Source: Kiritimatiellales bacterium
GTDB lineage: Bacteria; Verrucomicrobiota; Kiritimatiellia; Kiritimatiellales; Tichowtungiaceae
DNA: 64,000 nucleotides
Reading direction: 5' to 3'
Assembly (NCBI GenBank): GCA_041656295.1
Contig: JBBADV010000013.1
Span: 1 to 64,000 of the forward strand
Of this stretch, positions 51,619 through 61,159 are shown in pieces (position 1 is the stretch's first letter; the number at the start of each line of letters is the position of its first letter). The translations under genes and the position numbers were made by a program. The notes below the pieces were generated by a model. The model did not search any database. It saw nothing but the letters and a program-made list of their open reading frames with translations, and was not told where the DNA came from.

Positions 51619-52527
51619 TTATAAATCCAATGAGTTTATAAGTTTTCGTACCGTCTCTTTTTCCGGCGCTTTAAACCGGTGAAACGGCTCCGAAACAAAA
51701 TCGCTGCATATTCCCATCAGGTTTAAAGCCGCCTTTACACCTTTGAGGAAACTTGACCCATGTTTCCCAACGCTATACACTGTAGTACTGATTTCTATAA
51801 CCTTTTCGTGCAGTGCTCTGATGATTTTTAAATCACCGGTTTTTGCCGCATTATATAGACGAACATACAGGTCCGGAAACATATTTGCACCGCCACAAAC
51901 CCCGCCGCTTGCACCAAGAAGAACGCTTTCCGCCAGTAGTTCTTCCGGTCCGGTGAAAAAAGAAAAATCCGGCCGGTTTTTTAAAAGCGCCCTTACCCGA
52001 TGGAAATAAACCATGTCGCCGGAACTGTCTTTCAATCCGGCAATTTTTTTAAATTGTGCCAGGTATTTTACTGTTTGCGGTTCGAGATTAATTTTTGTAC
52101 AGCCCGGCATATTATAAAGAAACAGCGGCAGAGACAGTTCTTCGATCAGATGCTCTACATATTCAATCAGCTCCGCCTGCCCGGCAGTAAAATAATAAGG
52201 CGGAGCTAGCACAACGGCATCGGCACCGCAATCAGCAGCTCTTCCGGCAAGCGCCACAGATTCCGAAAATGAGGTATCAGTGATACCAACCAACACCGGT
52301 ACCCGCCCGCTGATCTGCCGGCAGGCACGTGATATAATATCGTTGCGCAGCTTATAACTGAGTGCTGGCGCCTCTCCCGTAGTCCCAAGAACAAACAGCC
52401 CGTGAACACCGCCGGACAGAACATGCTCGATCAAACGCTCAAACCCCCTTGCGTCCAGCGTATCCCGATCCATCAGCGGAGTCACCAGCGGAGGAATAAT
52501 CCCATTCAATGAAATTCCGTCAGCCAT
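51619..52527 (-). CDS. DapA-family aldolase (dihydrodipicolinate synthase / N-acetylneuraminate lyase type)
   Basis: A class I aldolase barrel of 302 residues. Landmarks: LGTTGEAPALSYKLR (substrate-carboxylate loop), VLVGITDTS, VLAPPYYF, LYNMPGCTKINLEP with the catalytic Tyr, and the Schiff-base Lys in IAGLKDSSGD. The family includes lysine-pathway DapA, sialic-acid lyase and 2-keto-3-deoxy-sugar aldolases. Last position in a glycan operon argues for a sugar-acid or sialic-acid role over lysine synthesis; this is inference. It lies 25 bp after the sulfatase gene. Confidence 0.88.
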   Translation of the reverse strand: MADGISLNGIIPPLVTPLMDRDTLDARGFERLIEHVLSGGVHGLFVLGTTGEAPALSYKLRNDIISRACRQISGRVPVLVGITDTSFSESVALAGRAADCGADAVVLAPPYYFTAGQAELIEYVEHLIEELSLPLFLYNMPGCTKINLEPQTVKYLAQFKKIAGLKDSSGDMVYFHRVRALLKNRPDFSFFTGPEELLAESVLLGASGGVCGGANMFPDLYVRLYNAAKTGDLKIIRALHEKVIEISTTVYSVGKHGSSFLKGVKAALNLMGICSDFVSEPFHRFKAPEKETVRKLINSLDL

Positions 52528-52552
52528 AATATTTTTCCTCGGAAATTATATA

Positions 52553-53989
52553 TCAACGTGTTCGGGGGAAACCTCTTTGTAAAATCCAGCCATATTCGCC
52601 ATCGAATTTTCCGCTACATATTTCCAACCGTTTAAGTATCGGATCATCGATACTTTTCATTGTTTCTAAAATTTTTATCAGCAATGCTTCTCTTGAATCA
52701 ATTATTTCCGGAGAATCTGAGTGATACAGGTTAACTGTTTCATGCGGATCATTTTCCAGATCATACAGTTCATTAGGAACCGTATTTTTAAAATCGATAA
52801 TCAATTTCCATTTTTTTGTACGACATGCTCGGAGGTCAGCGCCCGTTTGATTCCAGTCCCACATCCGGTACTGCATAAACAGCCCGTCTCTTTCAATAGC
52901 CTCACTATGTTGAAGTACCGGTAAAAGATTCTTTCCGCGAACAGTTATGCGTTCGGCCGGCTCTATCCCCGCAATTCCGAGAATCGTAGGAAACCAGTCG
53001 AATGTTGATATCGGATCATTAATAACGATTCCTGGGTTTTTTATGAACGGACATTTAATAACTGTCGGAACCCGTAATGAATTATCATACATATTCGGAC
53101 GGTCACCGCGATTATCAGTGAGAATCCACCATCCGTTGCCCTTATGCCAGATTCCATGATGCCCTAAATTATATCCGTTATCGGACGTAAGAATGATCAC
53201 CGTCTGATCATCGATCTGCTCTGTTTTCAGCAGATTTAAAATCCGGGCGAGATTCCGGTCAACCGCATGAACACTGGCCAGATATTCTTTAGTCATCCGT
53301 TTCACTCGCGGAATATCCAGTTTAGGATAATCCGGATTCGGAACTTCCGGATCAATATCTTTGAATAAATCCCAATCATCATCTTTCAACGGATGCCATG
53401 TTCTATCGCCGTCACTGGTAGTGATGTTCTGATTGACGTGGGGCTCCCAGAAATGCAATGAAACAAGAAACGGGGCATCAGCCCGTTTTTTTATAAAATC
53501 GATCGCATAATCTGTGATGAGATCAGAGCTGTACCCGGATGCAGTAACATTGACTCCGTCAATTTCCATTTCCGGGTTTAAAGAAATTCCGGCGCCTGAA
53601 CGCCAGCCTTTGAATTCATCATAGCCGCATTTTGTCGGGTGAAAACAATCGGCCTCGCCCAGATGCCATTTGCCGAACAGTGCGGTTTGATACCCATGAT
53701 CCCGCAATTCTCTCACCCAGGTTTGGGTTGCTTCTCCAACGCCTAAATCATCATGAATATCAGTACACAAATAATCCGTAAGACCGGTTTCTGTACTATA
53801 CAGCCCGGTTAACAGACAGCTTCGTGCCGGACTGCACACCGGCGATGCGGTAAAACAATTCGAAAATAAAGCGCCTTCTTTGGCTAAAGAATCAATCGTC
53901 GGCACTTTTGCATCCGGATGCCGATCAGGACCGCATACCCACGGTGCCATATCATCGGCCACAATAAAAATTATGTTCCACGGTTTCAT
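52553..53989 (-). CDS. Cys-type sulfatase
   Basis: Hydrolyses sulfate esters, here probably on a glycan. 478 residues. The sulfatase motif is CSPARSCLLTGL (C-x-P-x-R), in which the first Cys must be turned to formylglycine by FGE, which is not encoded in this window. Metal ligands are visible in IIFIVADDMAPW at the N-terminus and VIILTSDNGYNLGHHGIWHKGN. HLGEADCFHP and KWHLG are also typical. No signal peptide is seen at this start (MKPWNIIF), so it appears cytoplasmic, in which case imported sulfated oligosaccharides would be the substrate. It lies 10 bp after the SGNH gene. Confidence 0.92.
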   Translation of the reverse strand: MKPWNIIFIVADDMAPWVCGPDRHPDAKVPTIDSLAKEGALFSNCFTASPVCSPARSCLLTGLYSTETGLTDYLCTDIHDDLGVGEATQTWVRELRDHGYQTALFGKWHLGEADCFHPTKCGYDEFKGWRSGAGISLNPEMEIDGVNVTASGYSSDLITDYAIDFIKKRADAPFLVSLHFWEPHVNQNITTSDGDRTWHPLKDDDWDLFKDIDPEVPNPDYPKLDIPRVKRMTKEYLASVHAVDRNLARILNLLKTEQIDDQTVIILTSDNGYNLGHHGIWHKGNGWWILTDNRGDRPNMYDNSLRVPTVIKCPFIKNPGIVINDPISTFDWFPTILGIAGIEPAERITVRGKNLLPVLQHSEAIERDGLFMQYRMWDWNQTGADLRACRTKKWKLIIDFKNTVPNELYDLENDPHETVNLYHSDSPEIIDSREALLIKILETMKSIDDPILKRLEICSGKFDGEYGWILQRGFPRTR

Positions 53990-53999
53990 TTCATAAACT

Positions 54000-55973
54000 C
54001 TAAGGGAGGCGTTTTGTTCCCATTAATTTTCCGAGAACCGGATTCATTGCTTTTGCCCATATTTCATATCCGGCAGAACTCAGATGAACTAAATCCGGCA
54101 TTATTTCCGGAGTTACGCGATTCTTCCGGTCAACAAGCTCACTGTTGATATCCAGATAAAACACATGTTTTCCGTCCGCCATTTCCGCTGCAATCCGGCT
54201 GGCCTCCTCATTTTTTCTGCGCTGATCATTATATTCTGCCGGCGCCGGAAGCTGTTCGCGCTGCGCAAATGTCCCGCGTGGAAAAATCGACAGTAGCAGA
54301 ATCTTTGTTTCAGGAATACGGGCGCGAAGTTCTGAAACCACTGCAATAATACCATCCGCGATTTCCTCCGCAGTATGAGTATCCCCGTTGGAATTATTTG
54401 TCCCGATCATGACAACAGCGGCTTTCGGAGAAATTCTGTCCAATTCACCGTTTTTTAACCGCCACAGCACATGCTGAGTTCCATCCCCGCCGACACCGAG
54501 ATTGGCGGCATTCAGCGGCTTATAATAACGATCCCAAACCGTTTTCCCGGCGCTATACCAACGTTCAGTGATTGAATCGCCGACAAAAATCAGCTCCGGT
54601 TTATTTTCAATTTCTTTCAGAATCGTCTCATGCCGCGCGCCCCATCCGCTCTTATCAAACCGTGAACGGGGAATAACCGTGGCCGGCGGGAACAGATCAA
54701 TCATAAACAGCTGAACCGGTGCACCGGCAGCACTGCGGTTCCCGAAAACAAGCTGGTCGCCATGTGACCAATAAACAAATGCCGGATTATATTCCTCCTT
54801 GGCGGTCAACCGTTCTGAACCGCCGGCGGACAGATATGTTACAAAAACCGACCCGTCGCACAAATACGCAATCTTTTTTCCCGATGCATGAACACTGACC
54901 GTTCCGAAAACATCCGCTTCATGCGCGGTAATCTGCGAAACTTCACCGGAACCTGTTTTTACAGAATAGATCTGATTAATTCCGGCAGTATCTTCCGCCT
55001 GAAAAAACACTGCACTGCCGTCCGGTGTACTGCTGAGCCAGAAACGCGGACGCGCTGTTATTTTCAACAACCCGGGCTTTGAAAAATCAGTGAGTTCCCG
55101 AACGGCCGCACCGGCAGGCGGAAACGGCAGTTCTGTTTCTGTTCCGGCAAGCGGGCGGCCGGAATTCTGCGGTTCGATTTTTTCCGGAACATCTACCAGA
55201 AAAATATCCGTAACCGATGTTCCATCGGTTGCGATATGATTCCCCTTAAACGCGATTGCGCGACGTCCATCCGGCCATTCGACCCAGCAGTTTTCGTAAG
55301 CGCGCGAAAGTTCACCGGAGCCCGGAACAGGATTTTCTTTTACCGGAACTAATAATAAACTGAACCATTTTCCATTATGATTCTCCGGATGTTCATCAAC
55401 TGTTATCTGCCGCCCTGCAACAGAAACTCCGACGGTTCGTAAATCCGGTGATACCAGCATGTCATTATATGTAAAGGCGATCCGCTGCCCGTCTTTACTG
55501 AACTGGTGGCAATGCGTTCCACCGCGCAGCGCGCCGGCTGAAAAAGGTGCGATGATGTCACGCGCATCCGGAATAAAAGCAGTGCCTGTTTTATTCACAA
55601 TCATTGCGCTGCGCCGCCAGAATTCATATTTCCGTTCCGCAGACGCATTATGCGGGCCGTAAATAAAAATAACCGATCCATTTTCTCCGTAACTGGCAGT
55701 GCCGCAGCCCGGCCCGAACTCAGTCTGATTCGTTATTGCAAATAATACTTCATTTCTGCCGGATTTTACATGAGTCCGTTTTACAACATCATTCAAATGA
55801 TTCGGACCGCACGTGTAAACGATCCATTCATCATCCGGTGACCACGGATTATATGGGCCGAGCAAATGACTGTCGTTATCAAATGTTATCTGACGAATCG
55901 ATATATCTGAAGAGAACGCTGCGCTCCAAAACATCCATACAATAATGAAAATATTCCACATATTAGCTTTCAT
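54000..55973 (-). CDS. Secreted TolB-like propeller / SGNH hydrolase fusion
   Basis: 657 residues with a signal peptide (about 1-21, ending FSS). The first 430 residues look like a TolB/WD40-type beta-propeller (YNPWSPDDEWIVYTC, WLSSTPDGSAVFFQAED, YLCDGSVFVTYL, FVYWSHGDQLVFGN). The last 210 are an SGNH/GDSL hydrolase: block I IFVGDSITERW with nucleophile Ser, block II NLGVGGDGTQHVLWRL, block III MIGTNNSNGDT, and block V DLVHLSSAGYEIW with the Asp/His pair. It would be an esterase, for example an acetyl esterase on a glycan. The fusion of the two domains is unusual. Confidence 0.88.
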   Translation of the reverse strand: MKANMWNIFIIVWMFWSAAFSSDISIRQITFDNDSHLLGPYNPWSPDDEWIVYTCGPNHLNDVVKRTHVKSGRNEVLFAITNQTEFGPGCGTASYGENGSVIFIYGPHNASAERKYEFWRRSAMIVNKTGTAFIPDARDIIAPFSAGALRGGTHCHQFSKDGQRIAFTYNDMLVSPDLRTVGVSVAGRQITVDEHPENHNGKWFSLLLVPVKENPVPGSGELSRAYENCWVEWPDGRRAIAFKGNHIATDGTSVTDIFLVDVPEKIEPQNSGRPLAGTETELPFPPAGAAVRELTDFSKPGLLKITARPRFWLSSTPDGSAVFFQAEDTAGINQIYSVKTGSGEVSQITAHEADVFGTVSVHASGKKIAYLCDGSVFVTYLSAGGSERLTAKEEYNPAFVYWSHGDQLVFGNRSAAGAPVQLFMIDLFPPATVIPRSRFDKSGWGARHETILKEIENKPELIFVGDSITERWYSAGKTVWDRYYKPLNAANLGVGGDGTQHVLWRLKNGELDRISPKAAVVMIGTNNSNGDTHTAEEIADGIIAVVSELRARIPETKILLLSIFPRGTFAQREQLPAPAEYNDQRRKNEEASRIAAEMADGKHVFYLDINSELVDRKNRVTPEIMPDLVHLSSAGYEIWAKAMNPVLGKLMGTKRLP

Positions 55974-56057
55974 ATTTCATGTCTCAAAAAAGCATCTCTC
56001 CATAAAAGGCCGCACAGTCCTGTTTTTTAATTTCATCTCCATAATAAATTGTTCACA

Positions 56058-58214
56058 TCACTTTCTGAAAACAATCACTGCGCTCTGCTGATTATTCTCT
56101 AACGGAATATTAATTCCCTGCTCCATCAGTACACCGCCGGAAAATGACGATTGATCTTTTTCGATGAAATAATCTGCCGTTGAATCTAAAGCCTGAAGCA
56201 GCAGCTTTCGACTTTCGCCTGACAGATTATAATAGAATACAATAACCGTTTTCCGATCCGCAGAAATGTATTGCACTGCCGAACTGTTTTTCTCACGGAT
56301 GTCAATCAGCCGGTACATATCGCCGGCTGTAATCACCGGGCGTATCTGTTTATAAAATTTGACCTGCCGGGCAATATCTTTGAGTTCATCTTCATTCGAT
56401 TTACAAAGATCGAGCTCATAACCGAAATTGCCGGACATCGCAACATCTCTGCGCAATTTTAATGAAGTAACCCGTCCGGTCTGATGATTCGGAACGGATG
56501 AAACATGAGCGCACATTGTAACCGGCGGATAAACAAGTGCTGTTCCTTTTTGAATTTCAAGCCGGCTGATAGCGTCTGTATTATCACTTGTCCAGACCTG
56601 CGGCATATAATAGAGCATTCCAGGATCATACCGCCCGCCACCGCCGCAACAGCTTTCAAATAATATATCGGGAAACGCCGCCGTAATTCGCTCAAGAACA
56701 GCGTATAATCCTAAAACGTAGCGATGAGATAATTCGCCGGGCGGACAGCTGCCGGATGAACCGAGATTGAATAAACTGCGGTTCATATCCCACTTCACAT
56801 AATTAATCAGTCCGCAGCTGAAAACCTCCGATAACACATCAACGACATAATCCTGTATTTCTGTTCGTGATAAATCCAGTACCAGTTGATTCCGTCCGAA
56901 TTTTAACGGACGTTCCGGAATATGAATGCACCAGTCAGGGTGCTTTGTATACAACTCGCTTTCCACCGAGATCATTTCCGGTTCAACCCACAGCCCGAAT
57001 CCCGTTCCGATTCGGTGAATTTGCTGTGCCAGCCCGTCAATTCCCTCAGGAATTTTTTCTTTATCAACAAACCAGTCACCCAATGAAGATGTGGTATCAT
57101 TCCTTTTTCCAAACCAGCCGTCATCCAGCACCGTTAATTCAATTCCAACTTTCTGTGCTATGCCGGCAAGTTTGATAATGTCATCCGATTTAAACTTGAA
57201 ATACATTGCCTCCCATGAATTCACAAGTATGGGACGTTCTTTTGATTTATAATGTCCGCGACAAAGGTTATTGCGATAAAGCCGGTGAAATGTACGACTC
57301 ATTTCTCCCAGGCCACTGCTGGAATACACCATCACGGCTTCCGGTGTCTGAAAACCCTCTCCCGGCTGAAGCGTCCAGTCAAATACGTATGGATTAATCC
57401 CGATCTGAGCACGCAGTAACCCGGATGGAATCACTTCAATCTCACCGGAAAAGCTTCCGCTGTATACCAGGTTAAAAGCATACACAGCGCCGGATGTCTC
57501 TGTCACATGCGGGTCCAGCAATGCAAAAAACGGATTTTGCCGATGTGAGCTCTGCCCTTTTCTACTCTGCAGAATTTTTGTCCCGCAATTCAGTGGCTCG
57601 ACGGTGATGTGCCGTTCGGAGGCCCATCCGCCGGTGAGATGGAGCAATTGAAAATCAGTCGAAGAAAAATCCACAGAACAGCTCATCGCCTTATTTAACC
57701 GGACCGGATCTGTCCCTGAATTTTCAAATCTCACAGAACGGACAATTACATTCAACTGCGAAAACACTGTATATTGTAATATAACATTCAGATTCAAAAC
57801 GGCATCCTGTGCATAAATAAACAGTGTATCTGCTTCACTATCATCATTCACATATACAGCAGGCAGTCCGGGAAGCGACGGTTTCCCCGAAACAACCCTG
57901 TGATCTTTATATTGAAGCATAGAAGAAAAATATCCGGCACTGGAAATAATTTCATATGCCGGCGTCCGGAAATCACCGTTATCCGGCAATGAATATTCCT
58001 GCGGTAAAACGTCCAGTGAAATACCCGGACGGTGCTGCGGATAATATCCGCGCGCGAGAAGCGGTTTTTTTAATTCCTCCTGATAATTTTCAGGCAGTGT
58101 TCCGCCCCAAAAAAAATGACCGATCTCTCCGCCGTTCAGGATGTGAATTGCATAAACCGAACTGTGTCCGGACAGAATAAACATTCTGTCCGTGCTGTTA
58201 AATTGAATTGGCAT
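56058..58214 (-). CDS. GH36 alpha-galactosidase
   Basis: 718 residues, matching clan GH-D alpha-galactosidases of family 36. An N-terminal beta-sandwich (to about 320) is followed by the barrel: ILVNSWEAMYFKF, LTVLDDGWFGKRNDTTSSLGDW, FGLWVEPEMIS, the nucleophile Asp in NYVKWDMNRSLF, FESCCGGGGRYDPGML, and the acid/base Asp region WTSDNTDAI. Then MCAHVSSVPNHQTGR. No signal peptide is evident, so it works in the cytoplasm on oligosaccharides brought in by the operon's symporter. The ribosome site AAGGAG is strong. It lies 15 bp after the GH1 gene. Confidence 0.95.
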   Translation of the reverse strand: MPIQFNSTDRMFILSGHSSVYAIHILNGGEIGHFFWGGTLPENYQEELKKPLLARGYYPQHRPGISLDVLPQEYSLPDNGDFRTPAYEIISSAGYFSSMLQYKDHRVVSGKPSLPGLPAVYVNDDSEADTLFIYAQDAVLNLNVILQYTVFSQLNVIVRSVRFENSGTDPVRLNKAMSCSVDFSSTDFQLLHLTGGWASERHITVEPLNCGTKILQSRKGQSSHRQNPFFALLDPHVTETSGAVYAFNLVYSGSFSGEIEVIPSGLLRAQIGINPYVFDWTLQPGEGFQTPEAVMVYSSSGLGEMSRTFHRLYRNNLCRGHYKSKERPILVNSWEAMYFKFKSDDIIKLAGIAQKVGIELTVLDDGWFGKRNDTTSSLGDWFVDKEKIPEGIDGLAQQIHRIGTGFGLWVEPEMISVESELYTKHPDWCIHIPERPLKFGRNQLVLDLSRTEIQDYVVDVLSEVFSCGLINYVKWDMNRSLFNLGSSGSCPPGELSHRYVLGLYAVLERITAAFPDILFESCCGGGGRYDPGMLYYMPQVWTSDNTDAISRLEIQKGTALVYPPVTMCAHVSSVPNHQTGRVTSLKLRRDVAMSGNFGYELDLCKSNEDELKDIARQVKFYKQIRPVITAGDMYRLIDIREKNSSAVQYISADRKTVIVFYYNLSGESRKLLLQALDSTADYFIEKDQSSFSGGVLMEQGINIPLENNQQSAVIVFRK

Positions 58215-58229
58215 GAAACTCCTTAAGAA

Positions 58230-59579
58230 TTAAACAAGATGATTGTTAGAAATTGTTTTCTTTAAAAAACCGGCACTTAATTTTGGTGTCCGCTTCAATG
58301 TTTTATAATCTGCATATACAATACCAAAACGCGTATCATACCCGTCCGCCCACTCAAAATTATCAATGAGACTCCAGACAAAATATCCTTTGATCGGATA
58401 CCCCTCATCAATGGCGCGTTTTGCAGAACGGAAATGTTCACGGAGGTAAAGAATCCGGTCGACATCCAGCACTTTGCCGTCCGGTGTTATTTGATCCGTG
58501 GCCGCGCATCCGTTTTCAGTAATGTACAGATTTTCTATATCCCATATTTCTTTCAAATGCCGCGCCGACCAGTAAATGATCTGCGGTCCGAATTTAATCC
58601 ACGGTTTTCCCATAACAGGATATTTTTCCGGCACCGGGATAATTTCATACCCCAATGCATTGCTCGCAGCGCGGACATACGTCGGGTAATACGCATTTAT
58701 TCCAATGAAATCCAGCGGGGTTCCGATTATTTGCATTTCTTCAGCGGTGAAATCAGGAGCATCGGCTCCCTCCCGTATTAAATATTCCGGCGTATACTGT
58801 TCTTCCAGAACCGCTGTAATAAAATGGCTGTTTTCGATACGCATTGCGCAACGGGAAGCTTCGATGTGTTCCTGTGTTTCAATAATCGGAACATAAATTT
58901 TCGGATTTTCTGCAATGCCGACAGGCACTTTATTGCCGGTCACAGCACGCAGTGCCAGCACGGCTTTACCGTGTCCAAGCAGTGCATGATGCCGGATTTG
59001 ATTGCGTATCTTCCGTCCGACTTTTATTCCCGGTGGAAAAACACAGGCATCATACCCTTGATCTGTATATGAGAACAGTTCGTTAACCGTAAAAAAACCG
59101 TTTACTTTATCCGCGTACTGTTCTGCAATCAGCGTTGCATAGTCTGCAAAGCAATCTGTTGTTTCAACAGATTTCCAGCCGCCAAAATCATCCTGCAAAG
59201 CCTGGGGGAGATCCCAGTGAAACAGCGTCATCCACGGTTGAATGCCCGCATCAAGCAGTGCATCAATCAGCCGGTGATAGTAATCCAGTCCTTTTTGATT
59301 CACCGCCCTGCGTCCCGCCGGCATAACCCGCGGCCAGGACACTGAAAAACGATAGGCCTGAATGCCTATGTCTTTCATAATGGCAATGTCTTCCTTATAG
59401 CGGTGATACTGATCAACAGAAATATCGCCGGTGTCATTATTTTTCACATTTCCAGGCGTATGTGAAAATGTGTCCCAGATACTTTTTCCGCGACCGTCTT
59501 CATTTGCAGCACCTTCAACCTGATAGGATGCCGTTGCACAGCCCCACAGAAATTTTTCAGGAAAACTGTCCGGGCTCAT
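58230..59579 (-). CDS. GH1 beta-glucosidase/beta-galactosidase
   Basis: A family 1 retaining glycosidase of 449 residues. FLWGCATASYQVEGA at the N-terminus is the family signature, the acid/base Glu is in FTVNELFSYTDQGY, and the nucleophile Glu in LYITENGCAA. DNFEWADGYDTRFGIVYADYKTLKR closes the barrel. Sugar specificity is not readable. The ATG at 59579 overlaps the symporter stop (TAATG), with AGGAG just before, so the two are translationally coupled. The frame opens at 59633 inside the symporter gene, but those codons are not GH1. Confidence 0.95.
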   Translation of the reverse strand: MSPDSFPEKFLWGCATASYQVEGAANEDGRGKSIWDTFSHTPGNVKNNDTGDISVDQYHRYKEDIAIMKDIGIQAYRFSVSWPRVMPAGRRAVNQKGLDYYHRLIDALLDAGIQPWMTLFHWDLPQALQDDFGGWKSVETTDCFADYATLIAEQYADKVNGFFTVNELFSYTDQGYDACVFPPGIKVGRKIRNQIRHHALLGHGKAVLALRAVTGNKVPVGIAENPKIYVPIIETQEHIEASRCAMRIENSHFITAVLEEQYTPEYLIREGADAPDFTAEEMQIIGTPLDFIGINAYYPTYVRAASNALGYEIIPVPEKYPVMGKPWIKFGPQIIYWSARHLKEIWDIENLYITENGCAATDQITPDGKVLDVDRILYLREHFRSAKRAIDEGYPIKGYFVWSLIDNFEWADGYDTRFGIVYADYKTLKRTPKLSAGFLKKTISNNHLV

Positions 59580-61138
59580 TATTTCTCCTGAGTCCACACG
59601 GTTAATCCTGTTAAATCTTTTTCTTTCCGGCAAAACGGAATCAGAGAAAGAAAATATCCGACAATCATCATCAGCAGATTCCCAATCACACCGACATAAT
59701 ACATTTCAAAAGAAAACCGGCACGCTCCACCGAAAATGTCGCGACTGTGCAACAGCATAAAAATGGTAAAAATCGTTGAAAGAATAATTCCGATCACAGC
59801 GGCCCGTGCCGTTGCCCTGCGGGTAAAAAATCCAAGCAAATATAATCCAAGAATTCCCGAAGTCATTACCGATCCAATGAGCATTAGCATATCACGAATG
59901 GTGGTAGTTGTTGTCCGGATTAGTATCAACGCGCCAAGAAGCATTAATATAGAAGCAATACATGCAACGATCTTGGCAACGCGTAAATAATGCTGATCGG
60001 TTTTATTTTTAACAAGATGCCGGCGGTATATATCCACTACTGAAATTGTCGCGATTGCATTAATTGAAGAGTCAAGTGAACTCATGGCGGCGGCCAGTGC
60101 AGATACAATTACAAGTCCGCGAATTCCGATTGGAAGATAATTCATGATAAAATATGGAACAATCTGCTCTGCCTTTTGAACTCCGGAAAGAATCTCACTT
60201 GCCGTTGTTGTCGGGAAACGGGAAAAAAACACATAAAGCGCTGTTCCCAAAAACATGTAAAATGCCCACACCGGAATACTTGAAAGACAGGCAATCCAGA
60301 CGGCATGCTTGGCATCCTTTTCACTTTTCGAAGCACAATAACGCTGAACCATGTTCTGATCGGCAGTATGTCCGTTAATCCAACCGATGAATCCCATCAG
60401 AAATAACATTGTCACAGTTTTTTCAGACAGACTGAATCCCCATTTGGCCGGAATAATCATGCCGTCTTTTATATCGGCAAAACTGAATTTGTGATGTTCT
60501 ATACCCACCGAGAGAATCTCTCCGAATCCACCCGGAAGCTGCACGGCAACCAATGCAATACAAATTATACCGCCAAGAAAAAGAATGACTGTCTGAATAA
60601 CATCCGTCCAGACAACAGCATCTATTCCACCGACGATTGTATAGATTGAAACCACTGCACCGGAAAATAGTACGCACCAGCTTAAACCAATCCCTGTCAG
60701 TTCATGCATCAATAATGCCAGCAGATATAGAATAATACTGATTCTAAAAATCTGTCCGAGCAGAGAAACCGAGGCAGAATAAACTCTCAAGCCGGCACTG
60801 AAACGTGCTTCTATATATTCATAAGCGCTTGTCACATTGTTATTCCGGAAAAAAGGAATAAACACTTTTACCGCCAGAATGGCCGCCAGCGGATATGCCA
60901 GTGCCGGAACAAACCGCACCCAGGTTGTTTTAAAAGCATCTGCCGGATACGCAATAAATGTTACAGAACTGATCGATGTTCCGATCATGCTCACTCCGAT
61001 GGCCCATCCGGGAAATGAACGGCCGCCTAGAAAATATTCCTCCGTAGATGTGTTTTTTTTAGAAAAGTGAAATCCCATATATGCCATGGCAGCGCAATAA
61101 ATGATAATAATGGATAAATCAATAAACCCAATGGTCAT
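59579..61138 (-). CDS. Sodium:solute symporter (SSS family)
   Basis: 519 residues with about 13 membrane helices, LeuT fold. The family segment is EEYFLGGRSFPGWAIGVSMIGTSISSVTFI near the N-terminus. Other SSS features are VYTIVGGIDAVVWTDVIQTVILFLGG, GHTADQNMVQRYCASKSEKDAKHAVW and LAAAMSSLDSSINAIATISVVDIYRR. These match sugar/sialic-acid type members. Substrate: probably the mono- or oligosaccharide released by the operon's enzymes; this is inference from context. A good ribosome site (AGGAG) precedes the ATG. Confidence 0.95.
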   Translation of the reverse strand: MTIGFIDLSIIIIYCAAMAYMGFHFSKKNTSTEEYFLGGRSFPGWAIGVSMIGTSISSVTFIAYPADAFKTTWVRFVPALAYPLAAILAVKVFIPFFRNNNVTSAYEYIEARFSAGLRVYSASVSLLGQIFRISIILYLLALLMHELTGIGLSWCVLFSGAVVSIYTIVGGIDAVVWTDVIQTVILFLGGIICIALVAVQLPGGFGEILSVGIEHHKFSFADIKDGMIIPAKWGFSLSEKTVTMLFLMGFIGWINGHTADQNMVQRYCASKSEKDAKHAVWIACLSSIPVWAFYMFLGTALYVFFSRFPTTTASEILSGVQKAEQIVPYFIMNYLPIGIRGLVIVSALAAAMSSLDSSINAIATISVVDIYRRHLVKNKTDQHYLRVAKIVACIASILMLLGALILIRTTTTTIRDMLMLIGSVMTSGILGLYLLGFFTRRATARAAVIGIILSTIFTIFMLLHSRDIFGGACRFSFEMYYVGVIGNLLMMIVGYFLSLIPFCRKEKDLTGLTVWTQEK

Positions 61139-61159
61139 CGGAAACTCCTGTGCATTGCA

